This document shows positions 55,601-64,000 of a DNA stretch of 64,000 nt, piece after piece; the stretch's first letter is position 1, and each line of letters starts with the position of its first letter. This DNA comes from Flavobacteriales bacterium (lineage in GTDB: Bacteria > Bacteroidota > Bacteroidia > Flavobacteriales_F > PHOS-HE28), in contig JADJOG010000002.1 in NCBI GenBank assembly GCA_016713865.1, forward strand, positions 124,001 to 188,000. Direction: 5' to 3'. A program made the position numbers and the translations under genes. The notes under the pieces were generated by a model. That model worked only from the letters and a program-made list of their open reading frames with translations. It was not told where the DNA came from and ran no database searches.

Positions 55601-57838
55601 CAGGCGCCGGGTGGCGTGGTTTCGTGGGATCCGCAGGGCATCTTCGCCCTGAATGCGCTGCAGGACAGCACAGTGTTCTACTGGCGTTGCAGCATCGATA
55701 GCTCAGCGTCGGGCAACGGACAATACAACTGGTACGAGCGCTCTTTCCAATACATCCCCAACAAGCGCGGCTGGGGCCAGGCGCACATCTTCCAGTTCAA
55801 GAAGGACTTCTTTGCTGGGATCCGCCTGGATCGCGATGCAAGGGAGTTCGTATTCGATGAGAGCAGTCGGAATGTGCGCGCTTCGGTTGCAGGGAATCTC
55901 TCTAGCCCTTACACGGGCTGGAGCCTTGAACTGGAGGCGCAGGATGGTGGGGGCTGCAGCGGTGGCCCTGCGTGGCATGTGGCGGTGATCGATCCTGTAA
56001 CCTTCGAGGCGTGGGGCACCAAATGGACCAGCCCGCAGGGCGAGGTGTTCAACCCGGACCACGATTTCGGCAATGGCAACAACAATGGGGCGTGCCGTCC
56101 AAGGCCTGAGAAGTATTTCAGCTTCAGCACCAACGCAACCACGCAGCTGGGCGGATTGCAGAACATGCTGGTGAACGCGATTCCGGATGGCCATCACATC
56201 CTGATCTACTCGTGGAGGTACTTGGATAAATATGGCACAGCAGCAAATGGCGGCTCGGGCGTGATGCAAACGCTGGAGGGCATGGGAGCGCCATCCTTCG
56301 CGCAAGTGCAGGACAGCGTGCCGTACATCTGCTATGTGCGCAAGGGATTCCCTGAGACCTTCCGCGATACCTCGGGTGTTTCGCGCACTGATTCGGTGAA
56401 CCTGAGCGTTTGGGTGCCCACTGCGCTCTCACGCGGCGTGATCACCACGGTTGATGTAGGACCGGCTTTCGATTGGCAAGCGCTTTACTGGGATGAAGTG
56501 CCAAGTGACCAACTCGACTCCACGCGGATCAAGCTCCAGGGCCTCGGGCCGGGATCCTCCAATCCGCTGGAATTGCTGGACCTGTCGAGCGAGTTGGATG
56601 AAGTTTTGCCTCTTCCGGTAAGCGCGGCGCAATACCCCATTCTGCGCATACAAGGGCGTTTCTCCGATGCCAATGTTAGCGATGCCAAACCTGCGCAGTT
56701 GAAGCGATGGCATGTGCTCAGCAGCCCGGTGCCTGAATGCGCCATACATCCGCCGCTCGGATACCACAATGGGCTCGAAGGCTGGAGCGAGGGCCAGATG
56801 GCCAAGGTGGCGGTAGCTGTGCAGAACATCAGCGAGTTCGATATGGACAGCCTCTTGATCGCCGCGTGGATCATACGTGCGAACAACAGCAAGGTGGGCA
56901 TCCATTACCAGCTGAACGCGCCCTTGCCCGCCGGAGGTTTCGTGGTGGATACCATCCGTTTCAGCACCGTTGGCTTCGGAGGATGGAACACCTTGGTGCT
57001 CGAGGCCAATCCGATCGATAGTGCTACCGGGCGTTATCATCAATTGGAGCAGTACCACTTCAACAACATCGCGCAATGGCGCTTCAAGGTCGACGAGGAC
57101 CGGGAGAATCCTGTGCTTGATGTCACGTTCGACGGGCGGCACATCCTCAACGGCGACATCGTATCAGCGCGCCCAGAGGTGCAGGTGACCCTCGATGATG
57201 AGAATGTGGTGCGCCTTCTTTCCTCACCTGCTGATACGTCCGTTTTCAAGGTCTTCCTCCGGCGGCCGGGGGCTTCATCGCTCGAGCGCCTTTGGTTCCG
57301 CGATGGCGAGGGCAATGAGCAGCTGCAATTCGTGCCTGCTAGCAGCGCGCAGAACGTCGCGCGCATCCACTACCGCCCGCATTTCACGGTCGATGGCGAA
57401 TACTGCCTCAATGTGCAGGCGTCGGACCTCAGCTTCAATATCGCTGGCGACAACGAGTACAAAGTGTGCTTCGAGGTGGTGAACAAGCCCACTATCACGG
57501 AGGTTCTCAATTATCCGAATCCCTTCACGACGAGCACGCGCTTCGTGTTCACCCTTACCGGGGTTGAAGTGCCCAGCCAGATGCGCATCCAGATTCTCAC
57601 GGTCACAGGCAAGGTGGTGCGCGACATCACCATGGCCGAGCTCGGCCCCATCCGGATCGGTCGCAACATCACGGAGTTCGCGTGGGATGGAACCGACCAG
57701 TTCGGCGATCGGCTCGCGCGTGGTGTTTACCTCTACCGCGTGCAGGCCCGGCTGAATGGATCCGATGTTGAGGTGCGTGAGACCGATGCGTCGCCCTACT
57801 TCACAAAGGGCTTCGGCAAGATGTACCTGATGCGCTGA
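52663..57838 (+). CDS. PorU2-type C25 family peptidase of the T9SS (frameshifted)
   Basis: Very large secreted or surface protein of about 1724 residues after correction. Signal peptide MNRLLPLIVLMGLASAASAQ. The gingipain-type C25 domain carries the catalytic His in MNFLSHAYA (about residue 670) and Cys in IGNSCYIGN (about 702). One G too many in GGGG (55038-55041) splits it; removal gives the family ending HLEGDPMLVL, followed by a long beta-rich region and a FlgD-like C-terminus (NYPNPFTTSTRFVFTL, ARGVYLYRVQARL). PorU is the T9SS sortase; this larger type is usually called PorU2. It is transcribed with the PorV-like gene. Confidence 0.88.
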
Positions 57839-57859
57839 AGCGCTTGATGCCCGCGCCGG

Positions 57860-57867
57860 TACTTTCG
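57860..57867 (+). promoter_or_regulatory. Probable -7 box for lnt
   Basis: TACTTTCG ends 5 bases before the lnt ATG. It is the same octamer as before kynU and prfB. Confidence 0.4.
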
Positions 57868-57872
57868 CCCGC

Positions 57873-59480
57873 ATGCCACCGACAAGGTTGAGGGTCGTGC
57901 TCTGGTCCGCGATGAGCGGGCTGCTGCTCACGTTCGCATGGCCTTCAATTGGCGGGTTCACCCCACTCGTTTTCGTAGCCTGGCTGCCGGTGCTGCACGC
58001 CGAGCGATTGCACGAGCAGCGCACCGCCGAGCGCAGGCGCGCATTCTATCCATACACGCTCGTCGCCTTCTTCCTGTGGAATGCGCTCTGCACCTATTGG
58101 TTCTACCTGGTGAGCGAGCCAATAGCCACCAAGGTGCTGAGCGTGGGCTTCCCGGTGATCGGAAACACGCTGCTCATGGGCATCCCATGGTGGTTGCGGC
58201 GCGCGGTGAAACACCGGCTCGGCGATCGTTGGGCCGATGCGGCGCTAGTGTTTTTCTGGATCGCGGGCGAGCGCCTGCATCATGCGTGGGATCTGCAGTG
58301 GCCCTGGCTATCGCTGGGCAATGCCTTCGGCACACGGCCCTCGTGGGTGCAGTGGTATGAGATAACGGGCATGCTTGGCGGATCGCTTTGGGTGCTGCTG
58401 GTGAACATGCTGCTCAATCGCGTGATTTCTACTTGGTCGGTTGATCTCAAGCGCGCGCGCAGACTGGCATCAGTGACCGTGCTTGTGCTGTTGCTGCCGT
58501 TGTGCGCCTCGCTCTGGCGCTATGGGTCGTATCCGATGACGAAGAAGGGAGGAGGGGTTGAAGTGGTGGTGGTTCAGCCCAACGTCGACCCGTACACCGA
58601 GAAGTTCAGCGGCGATGGCGTGAAGCAGCTGGAACGCATGCTCGCGCTCGCGGAAACAGCGATCACGGACCAGACGCGTGTTGTGGTGTTCCCGGAGACG
58701 GCATTGCAGGAAGGCGTCGGACGCAGCGTGATCCGCTTACGTGCCTTCCAGGAAGCGCATCCGGAGGCGGCGCTATTGCTCGGCATGAGCAGCGAGCGCT
58801 GGTTCCATGGTTCCGATTCACTGCCCGCAGCGGCTAGGCCGATACGCAACACGCCGTATTGGTACGAATCATACAACGCCGCGCTTTGGATGCCGGTGCA
58901 AGGTGATATCGAGAGCTACCACAAGAGCAAGCTCGTAGCCGGGGTTGAGCTCATGCCTTTCGAGTCGGTGCTCGGCGCCCTCGGCGATTTCTCGATCGAC
59001 ATGGGCGGAACCACCGGAAGCCTTGGTCAGCAAGAGGAGCGGAGCGTGCTGCGCGATGGCTCGTCGGGCCTGGCTATCATCCCGGCGATCTGTTACGAGT
59101 CTGTCTTCAGCGAGCACATCGCGGCGCATGTGCGCAATGGTGGTGAGCTGATCGCGGTGATGACCAACGATGGCTGGTGGAGCGATTCGCCAGGATACAA
59201 GCAGCATTTGGCGTTCTCCTCATTGCGCGCCATCGAGACGCGGCGCGACGTTGTGCGGTCGGCGAACACCGGTATCAGCTGCATCGTGGATCAGCGGGGC
59301 GATATCCATCAGCGCACGGAATGGTGGGTGCCAGCTGCATTCGCCGCGCGTGTGTACCCGAACACCGGACTGACGTTCTACGCGCTATACGGGGACCTGC
59401 TGGGACGCGCTGCGGTGATCGTGGCGGGCTTGCTGATCGCTGCTGTTCTTTTAGCGCGATTCCGGAAACGAGGTCAATAG
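57873..59480 (+). CDS. lnt: Apolipoprotein N-acyltransferase
   Basis: Adds the third acyl chain to lipoproteins at the inner membrane, 535 residues. There are several N-terminal membrane helices, then a nitrilase-like domain with the catalytic triad positions FPETALQEG (Glu), YHKSKLVAGVELMPFE (Lys) and IPAICYESVFSEH (Cys), and a final membrane helix. It matches the family length. It serves the lipoproteins seen in this window. It converges with the next gene and overlaps it by 7 bases. Confidence 0.95.
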   Translation: MPPTRLRVVLWSAMSGLLLTFAWPSIGGFTPLVFVAWLPVLHAERLHEQRTAERRRAFYPYTLVAFFLWNALCTYWFYLVSEPIATKVLSVGFPVIGNTLLMGIPWWLRRAVKHRLGDRWADAALVFFWIAGERLHHAWDLQWPWLSLGNAFGTRPSWVQWYEITGMLGGSLWVLLVNMLLNRVISTWSVDLKRARRLASVTVLVLLLPLCASLWRYGSYPMTKKGGGVEVVVVQPNVDPYTEKFSGDGVKQLERMLALAETAITDQTRVVVFPETALQEGVGRSVIRLRAFQEAHPEAALLLGMSSERWFHGSDSLPAAARPIRNTPYWYESYNAALWMPVQGDIESYHKSKLVAGVELMPFESVLGALGDFSIDMGGTTGSLGQQEERSVLRDGSSGLAIIPAICYESVFSEHIAAHVRNGGELIAVMTNDGWWSDSPGYKQHLAFSSLRAIETRRDVVRSANTGISCIVDQRGDIHQRTEWWVPAAFAARVYPNTGLTFYALYGDLLGRAAVIVAGLLIAAVLLARFRKRGQ

Positions 59481-60790
59481 ACCGGCAGCTTCCGCGAGAG
59501 CGGTCCATCTGCACCGTGCATGATCAGGGTGTAGATGCCCATAGCCATGCCTTGCTGATCAATCTCGATCGTGTTGAGGCCTTCAATAAGCACCAGCGAG
59601 CTCCTTTCGGCCGCGATGCGACCAGCTGCATCGAAGAGCGCGAACGCCACGGTTTGCTCGTGCGGGCTGCTGATGATCACATGAAGGTTGTCGCCCCCAT
59701 CCCATGCGTTCACGATCGCCGTTGAGGTTATTCCGCAAGTCGCAACCTGCACCGTGCTTACGTCTTCACTACCATCAGCATCCACTATGGCAATGCGGTA
59801 GTAGCCGATCTCGAATGGCTGCGGATCGGTATGGTTGTATTGAATCGCGGTTTGAGAATTCCCGACAGCGGTCTGCACGCCGATTGTCTCGAACTGCTGA
59901 GCATCACGGCTGCGTTCGATCCTGAAGTGCGAAGCGCCGCGCTCCGAACCCGTTGTCCAATTGAGCTGCACGCTTCCCCCTGAGCATGCCACACTGAATC
60001 GAAACAGCTCCACTGGCAAGGACTGCAGAATATCGCTCAGGGTCCATGAGCGGAAGAAATCGGCGGGCGGAACATTCACGTTGGTCACGGAATTCACGGC
60101 ACCAGCTGCCCAGTTGCCAGCGGGCCAATAATCGCCCCACATGCCCACCGGCGCATTGAAGCGCTGTGCGCCAACCACGCTCGCGCCTGTGATGGTATTG
60201 CCAGTGCGTACATCGCCGGTTGCCGCACCAGGGTCATGCGTAAAGCCTAAGCGGATTGAAGGCCGCGTGCCATAAGTGAATGCTGGAGCGGAGTAAGGAT
60301 CCACAATCCAGAAGCGATCGACCACATTATCAGAGTTGTTCACCGGCGCGCCTGTCCAGTAGTTGTGCATGTGCGTGACATCACTGGGCCGGTAGGTGTT
60401 GTTGTCCCAGTTGTTCGCCGCGACAGTGCCGTAGTTGTATGTGCTGAAGCAGATGCTGGCCTGCGCCTCGTTCGATCCGCCGCCCACGGCTTCGTAGGTG
60501 AAGGGCATCTTCACGCTATTCGCCGTGGTGAAGGGAATGGTGTACACGCCGTTGGTGTTCCGGATCTGCCAGCGGATGCGGTTGAATTCGCCCTCGCTGC
60601 GGATGTTGCCGCCCGTGCCCAGTGTTTGGATGCCCGCATTCGTCGGCTCTTCAACCACCACCCACGCGCCGTTGTCGATGCGCAGCCACGCATTGTTGTT
60701 GATCACGATCCTGGCTTGGCCCCAAGCATGGGTGCTCACGGTCAATGCTAGCAAGACCAGAAGTCGGCCTGATGCAGGAAGTGTTGACAT
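59474..60790 (-). CDS. T9SS-sorted secreted protein
   Basis: 438-residue secreted protein with signal peptide MSTLPASGRLLVLLALTVSTHAWG. The N-terminal 240 residues are unfamiliar and beta-rich (IVINNNAWLRIDNGAWVVVEE, YTIPFTTANSVKMPFTYEAVG). The rest has the fibronectin-like module common before T9SS domains (LPVELFRFSVACSGGSVQLNW, GASHFRIERSRDAQQFETIG, YNHTDPQPFEIGYYRI) and a C-terminal sorting domain (AFALFDAAGRIAAERS, GMAMGIYTLIMHG). No catalytic motif is seen. The start ATG is at 60790; the 130 bases up to pabB hold no other gene. Confidence 0.82.
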   Translation of the reverse strand: MSTLPASGRLLVLLALTVSTHAWGQARIVINNNAWLRIDNGAWVVVEEPTNAGIQTLGTGGNIRSEGEFNRIRWQIRNTNGVYTIPFTTANSVKMPFTYEAVGGGSNEAQASICFSTYNYGTVAANNWDNNTYRPSDVTHMHNYWTGAPVNNSDNVVDRFWIVDPYSAPAFTYGTRPSIRLGFTHDPGAATGDVRTGNTITGASVVGAQRFNAPVGMWGDYWPAGNWAAGAVNSVTNVNVPPADFFRSWTLSDILQSLPVELFRFSVACSGGSVQLNWTTGSERGASHFRIERSRDAQQFETIGVQTAVGNSQTAIQYNHTDPQPFEIGYYRIAIVDADGSEDVSTVQVATCGITSTAIVNAWDGGDNLHVIISSPHEQTVAFALFDAAGRIAAERSSLVLIEGLNTIEIDQQGMAMGIYTLIMHGADGPLSRKLPVY

Positions 60791-60922
60791 GGCGCTGAGC
60801 GTTGGAGGAACCAATGTAAGGCAGTGTCCCGTGCAACCACCCCTCTTTGAGTGAGCGATATTGGATTTGATCAGGCGGATACCTTGGCGCCTTGTCAATG
60901 CCCATAGGGCTTTGATGCACAC

Positions 60923-62161
60923 ATGCGCCAACGGATCAGCCTTCCCGGTTCTTACCCCTTTCGTGGTATTGCGCTTCGTGGCATGGCCCCGTTGATGTAC
61001 CGGTTCGTGGCTGATCAGCAGCGCGCAGTGCTCGGTATCGGATCGGTTGAAGAAGCCGAAGAGCCACGCTTCGATGCCGCAGGGCGCGTTACGGATTGGT
61101 GGTTCGGCCATCTCGGTTATGGATACAAAGACCGATTAGAGGACGTGCGCAGCCGCAGTGCCGATGCATTCGATTGGCCCTTGTCCTATTGGTTCAGGCC
61201 GAAATGGGTGGTGGAATGGAGCAAGGCCGGCACATTTCTGCATGTGCACGAGGCCGAACGAGCAGAGGCTTTAGCGTGGGCGCAGAAGTTGGTTGCTCAT
61301 TCAGCAGAGACGACAGGTGTGAATGCGATTGAATGGTTGTGCAGCATTCCTCGGAGCCAATACCTCACTGATGCAAGCCAATTGCTCCGGCGCATCCAGC
61401 GTGGCGACATCTACGAAGTGAACTACTGCATCGCGCACGAGGCCGTGCAGGAGGGCTTCGATCCGTACAGGGCTTTCGATGTGCTGCTGAGCGAAACACA
61501 AGCGCCATTCGCCGGTTTCATGAAGATCGGCGACCGCTACGCGCTGTGCTGTTCGCCGGAGCGCTTCATCGCCTTCGATGGTGATCGTATGATTGGTGAG
61601 CCGATGAAAGGCACTCGGCCGCGTGGCACCGATGAAGCTGAAGACACACGCTTGAGCAACGAGCTCGCCAACGATCCCAAGGAGCGCAGCGAGAACGTGA
61701 TGGCGGTGGATGTGATGCGCAACGATTTCTCTCGCGTCGCTGTTCCTGGATCGGTGCATGTGCCAGAGCTCTTCGGCGTGCGCACGCATCCGCGCGTGCA
61801 TCAAATGGTGAGCGTGATCGAAGGCCGGCTCGCCAATGGCCATTCGCCCTTCGATGCCGTGAAGGCCGCTTTCCCACCAGCGAGCATGACCGGTGCGCCC
61901 AAGATCAGCGCGATGAAGCTCATCGACGAAGCAGAGGGCCAAGCGCGCGGATTGTACAGCGGCACCATGGGTTACTTCGCTCCCGATGGCACCGCCGACC
62001 TGAACGTGGTGATCCGCACCGTGCTCTTCGATCGAGCAACAGGAAGGCTCTCCATCCCAACGGGCAGCGCGCTTACCGCGCAATGCGATCCGGAAGCGGA
62101 GTGGGAGGAGTGCCTCGTGAAATTCAACAGCATCGCGCATGCACTTGCAGCTCCTCGATGA
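60923..62161 (+). CDS. pabB: Aminodeoxychorismate synthase component I
   Basis: Chorismate-using enzyme of the anthranilate synthase I / PabB group, 412 residues, giving 4-amino-4-deoxychorismate for folate synthesis. Signatures are the chorismate-binding segments IQRGDIYEVNYC, CCSPERFIAF, MKGTRPRG, DVMRNDFSRVA, PPASMTGAPKISAM, GLYSGTMGYF and the final IPTGSALTAQCDPEAEWEE. The compact size and N-terminal region fit PabB rather than TrpE; no trp genes are adjacent. It overlaps tilS by 23 bases. Confidence 0.9.
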   Translation: MRQRISLPGSYPFRGIALRGMAPLMYRFVADQQRAVLGIGSVEEAEEPRFDAAGRVTDWWFGHLGYGYKDRLEDVRSRSADAFDWPLSYWFRPKWVVEWSKAGTFLHVHEAERAEALAWAQKLVAHSAETTGVNAIEWLCSIPRSQYLTDASQLLRRIQRGDIYEVNYCIAHEAVQEGFDPYRAFDVLLSETQAPFAGFMKIGDRYALCCSPERFIAFDGDRMIGEPMKGTRPRGTDEAEDTRLSNELANDPKERSENVMAVDVMRNDFSRVAVPGSVHVPELFGVRTHPRVHQMVSVIEGRLANGHSPFDAVKAAFPPASMTGAPKISAMKLIDEAEGQARGLYSGTMGYFAPDGTADLNVVIRTVLFDRATGRLSIPTGSALTAQCDPEAEWEECLVKFNSIAHALAAPR

Positions 62162-63458
62162 CGTGCGCCGCTTCATCCGCCGCGAGCGGATGCTGGAGCC
62201 GCAGGAACCATTGCATGTGGCCGTGAGCGGCGGCATCGACAGCATGGTGCTCTTGCACGCGCTGCGCAGCCTCGGACATACGTGCTCCGTGCTGCACGTG
62301 GATCATGGATTACGTGGCGCGGAGAGCGATGCGGACAGGTGCTTCGTAGAGGAGCATTGCCTTCGTGAAGGCATCCCATTCCGCTGGAAGAGGGTTGATG
62401 CAGGCGTGCATGCGAAGAGCAAGGGCCTTTCGATCCAGATGGCGGCGCGCGAACTGCGCTATGACTTCTTCGCCGAGGTGTGGAAGGAGCAGCCCATAAA
62501 GACCGCGCTCGCGCACCATGCCGATGATGCCGTGGAGACCTTGCTCATGCATTTGATGCGCGGAGTCGGTGTATTCGGCTGGAGCACCATCCCGCCGGTG
62601 AGCGGTGTATTCGTTCGTCCGCTCATGTGTGTCGATCGCCAAGCGATTGAAGCGTATGCCAAGGAGCACGGCATCAACTTCCGTGAGGACAGCAGCAATG
62701 CCGATGTGAAGTACTTGCGCAATCGCGTGCGCCAAGAATTGCTGCCTTTGATGGAAAGCATGCGCCCCGGCGCGAAACGGGCCATGGCGCGCGGCGTGAA
62801 AACGCTTCGTGAATTGGAGCGCGCTGGTGAGATGGTGCGAAGCGTTGAGCCTGTGTCGCTGGCGGAGGAAAAGACCTTGCGCATCCCCTTCGCAGCCGTG
62901 GAGAAGAGCCCAATGCCAACTTTATTGCTGCACCAACTGCTCAGGCATCTTGGCTTCCACCCCGATGCGCTGGAGCGCCTGCATGACGCCATCCTCGAAC
63001 GGAATACCGGTGCCGAATTCATGGCAGGGGGCTGGCGCGCCATCGTTGATCGCGACTGCGTGATCGTTGGGCCCATGCCTTCCGAACGGCCTGCATTCAC
63101 CATCGACCTGCACCAGCCGACCGGCAATTGCGCAGGCTTCAGTTGGAGCCTTTTGGAAGGGGAGCCTATCGCCCTGCCCGATTCCATGGAAGAAGCGCTG
63201 CTCGATGCCGACCGCCTCGAGTTTCCGATTGAGTTGAGGCCATGGCGCCCCGGCGACCGCATGCGGCCCATCGGCTTGGGCGGCAGCAAGCTCATCAGCG
63301 ACATCCTCATCGATGCCAAGGTTCCAAGGGATCGGAAGGACTTGGCCTATGTGCTTGTGAGCGCGGGAGAGGTGGTTTGGCTGGTCGGGCACCGCATTGC
63401 CGAGGGTTTCCAGGCCACCAAAGGCAGCGCGCGTTTGCTGCGCATCCGGAAGGTCTGA
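62139..63458 (+). CDS. tilS: tRNA(Ile)-lysidine synthase
   Basis: Modifies the wobble C34 of tRNA-Ile(CAU) to lysidine so that it reads AUA. It is 439 residues. The PP-loop ATP motif SGGIDS (residues 30-35), LHVDHGLRGAESDAD, AHHADDAVETLLMHLMRGVG and the C-terminal domain (LRPWRPGDRMRPIGLGG, SDILIDAKVPRD) are all present. The start ATG at 62139 lies inside the pabB 3' end; translation is probably coupled. Confidence 0.95.
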   Translation: MHLQLLDDVRRFIRRERMLEPQEPLHVAVSGGIDSMVLLHALRSLGHTCSVLHVDHGLRGAESDADRCFVEEHCLREGIPFRWKRVDAGVHAKSKGLSIQMAARELRYDFFAEVWKEQPIKTALAHHADDAVETLLMHLMRGVGVFGWSTIPPVSGVFVRPLMCVDRQAIEAYAKEHGINFREDSSNADVKYLRNRVRQELLPLMESMRPGAKRAMARGVKTLRELERAGEMVRSVEPVSLAEEKTLRIPFAAVEKSPMPTLLLHQLLRHLGFHPDALERLHDAILERNTGAEFMAGGWRAIVDRDCVIVGPMPSERPAFTIDLHQPTGNCAGFSWSLLEGEPIALPDSMEEALLDADRLEFPIELRPWRPGDRMRPIGLGGSKLISDILIDAKVPRDRKDLAYVLVSAGEVVWLVGHRIAEGFQATKGSARLLRIRKV

Positions 63459-63483
63459 GCGTCCACGTCTTTTCAACGGGGGC

Positions 63484-63513
63484 TTGCATGGGTGGGCCAA
63501 GCGGCTAACTTCA
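63484..63513 (+). promoter_or_regulatory. Probable promoter of the small gene at 63536
   Basis: TTG (63484-63486), 19-base spacer, TAACTTCA (63506-63513), close to the TTTG/TAnnTTTG layout. The ATG is 22 bases downstream. Confidence 0.45.
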
Positions 63514-63535
63514 CCCGTCCCAAAACCCCTGTTCC

Positions 63536-63823
63536 ATGCCGCAGCATACCATGATCCCGAAGGAGCGCATCCCCTCGCTTCGCTTCCCGCGTCAGCCCGT
63601 GCCCTTGAGTGCAGCAGAGCACCAGGAGATCGAAAGGAAAATGCAGCAGGCCACGCGCCTCGGCAATGGCGAGCACGGCAAGTGCCGCATCGTTTTCCAG
63701 GATGATGAAGGCTTGAAGGCCGTGGAGACCACCATCTGGGCCTACGATCCGCAGAACATCGTGCTCAAGTACGGCATGACCATCCCTGTGTCGCGCGTGG
63801 TGAGCATCGAGTTCCCTTCGTGA
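63536..63823 (+). CDS. Small conserved hypothetical protein
   Basis: 95 residues, soluble. The N-terminus is basic and proline-containing, the middle has an EIERKMQQATRLGNGEHGKCRIVFQDD helix-strand, and the end LKAVETTIWAYD..IVLKYGMTIPVSRVVSIEF looks like a small beta-barrel. Similar short proteins occur in Bacteroidota with unknown function. The ATG at 63536 is used; a second ATG at 63551 is possible. Confidence 0.7.
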   Translation: MPQHTMIPKERIPSLRFPRQPVPLSAAEHQEIERKMQQATRLGNGEHGKCRIVFQDDEGLKAVETTIWAYDPQNIVLKYGMTIPVSRVVSIEFPS

Positions 63824-63895
63824 ACAATCATTAACGCTGGTGCAGGATCCCTAGGATCCGGCGCTTGGCCCGCCTCCACGGTGCAGGGGTCCGGT

Positions 63896-63903
63896 TAGTT
63901 TTG
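63896..63903 (+). promoter_or_regulatory. -7 box for the gene at the right edge
   Basis: TAGTTTTG fits TAnnTTTG exactly and lies 15 bases before the ATG at 63919. No -33 TTTG at the expected spacing. A palindromic GGATCC-CTA-GGATCC lies further upstream. Confidence 0.5.
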
Positions 63904-63918
63904 CGACCGGTCCACACC

Positions 63919-64000
63919 ATGCTCGCACTCCTAACGCTTGCCTCGCTCTTCTTCACCGCGCCATCGAGCCCGGTGAAATGGAAGTTCAGCGCCAGCCCCT
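63919..64000 (+). CDS. Start of an exported protein, possibly DsbD-like (cut by window end)
   Basis: Only 27 codons are visible: MLALLTLASLFFTAPSSP, a short signal-peptide-like leader, then VKWKFSASP. An N-terminal PVKWxF segment after a signal peptide is seen in Bacteroidota DsbD-type thiol:disulfide interchange proteins, so that is a tentative suggestion. The rest lies outside the window. Confidence 0.45.
   Translation, partial: MLALLTLASLFFTAPSSPVKWKFSASP

Noticed and set aside
52663..57838. Two separate genes instead of one PorU2
   Set aside because: The second piece starts in the middle of the conserved LEGDPMLVL ending of the C25 domain and has no signal peptide.
63847..63861. Palindrome GGATCC-CTA-GGATCC as an operator
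   Set aside because: Only one occurrence and no regulator nearby; too short to assign a role.

Overview
The window comes from a GC-rich member of the Bacteroidota, most likely the order Flavobacteriales. The evidence is several proteins with type IX secretion (T9SS) C-terminal domains, a PorV-like protein next to a very large PorU2-type C25 peptidase, DUF5686 and DUF3332 proteins, MlaE/MlaF, and TAnnTTYG promoter boxes close to start codons. No rRNA, tRNA, CRISPR array, phage or transposase gene was seen.

Layout. 1-5.9 kb: the 3' part of RNase G/E, a small lipoprotein gene sitting between two copies of the RNase G 3' end, recX, prfB, fumC and an exported acetolactate decarboxylase homologue. 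5.9-6.5 kb: a DUF3332 gene on the minus strand. 6.6-16.6 kb: one long minus-strand operon for reduced sulfur compounds. In transcription order it holds an ArsR-family repressor, TauE/SafE, a CstB-like MBL-rhodanese fusion, two YeeE/YedE halves, a TsdA-like dihaem cytochrome, a Tat-exported SoxB-like hydrolase, a DsrE protein, an OprD-like porin, a rhodanese, a small membrane protein, thioredoxin and a rhodanese lipoprotein. It starts at a palindromic operator that overlaps its promoter and ends at a clear hairpin. 16.6-21.7 kb: rnd, a DUF2752 gene, manC, a SprT-like gene, a small lipoprotein, mlaE and mlaF. 21.7-30.4 kb: three T9SS cargo proteins and gcvP. 30.5-35.4 kb: a conserved hypothetical, a UbiA-like membrane protein, kynU and kmo, and a low-GC hypothetical. 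35.4-45 kb: a Kazal-like lipoprotein, an outer membrane protein, an MBL hydrolase, a peptidase-MA/TolB-propeller/Omp85-like giant, a half-size TauE, an M20 amidohydrolase, a DUF7668-like protein and recQ. 45-52 kb: tatC, DUF5686, lptB, a polytopic membrane protein, purS and pssA. 51.5-64 kb: PorV-like, PorU2-like, lnt, a T9SS protein, pabB, tilS, a small conserved protein and the start of a further gene.

How the genes fit together. The sulfur operon combines a sulfide/persulfide core (repressor, TauE, MBL-rhodanese, paired YeeE) with a periplasmic thiosulfate-type module (TsdA-like, SoxB-like, DsrE, porin) and cytoplasmic sulfur carriers (rhodanese, thioredoxin). tatC, about 30 kb away, would export the SoxB-like protein. 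lnt matures the several lipoproteins, and the T9SS genes handle the secreted proteins. kynU and kmo form part of the kynurenine route of tryptophan breakdown.

Sequence quality. At least 14 otherwise well conserved genes are broken by single-base indels, often in short G or C runs, and one carries an in-frame TGA. Correcting one base usually restores a normal family-length protein, so most breaks look like residual assembly errors rather than decay. These genes are annotated at full corrected extent with the break position given. A second theme is short dispersed repeats, two of which sit in frame inside coding sequences (tauE and kmo).
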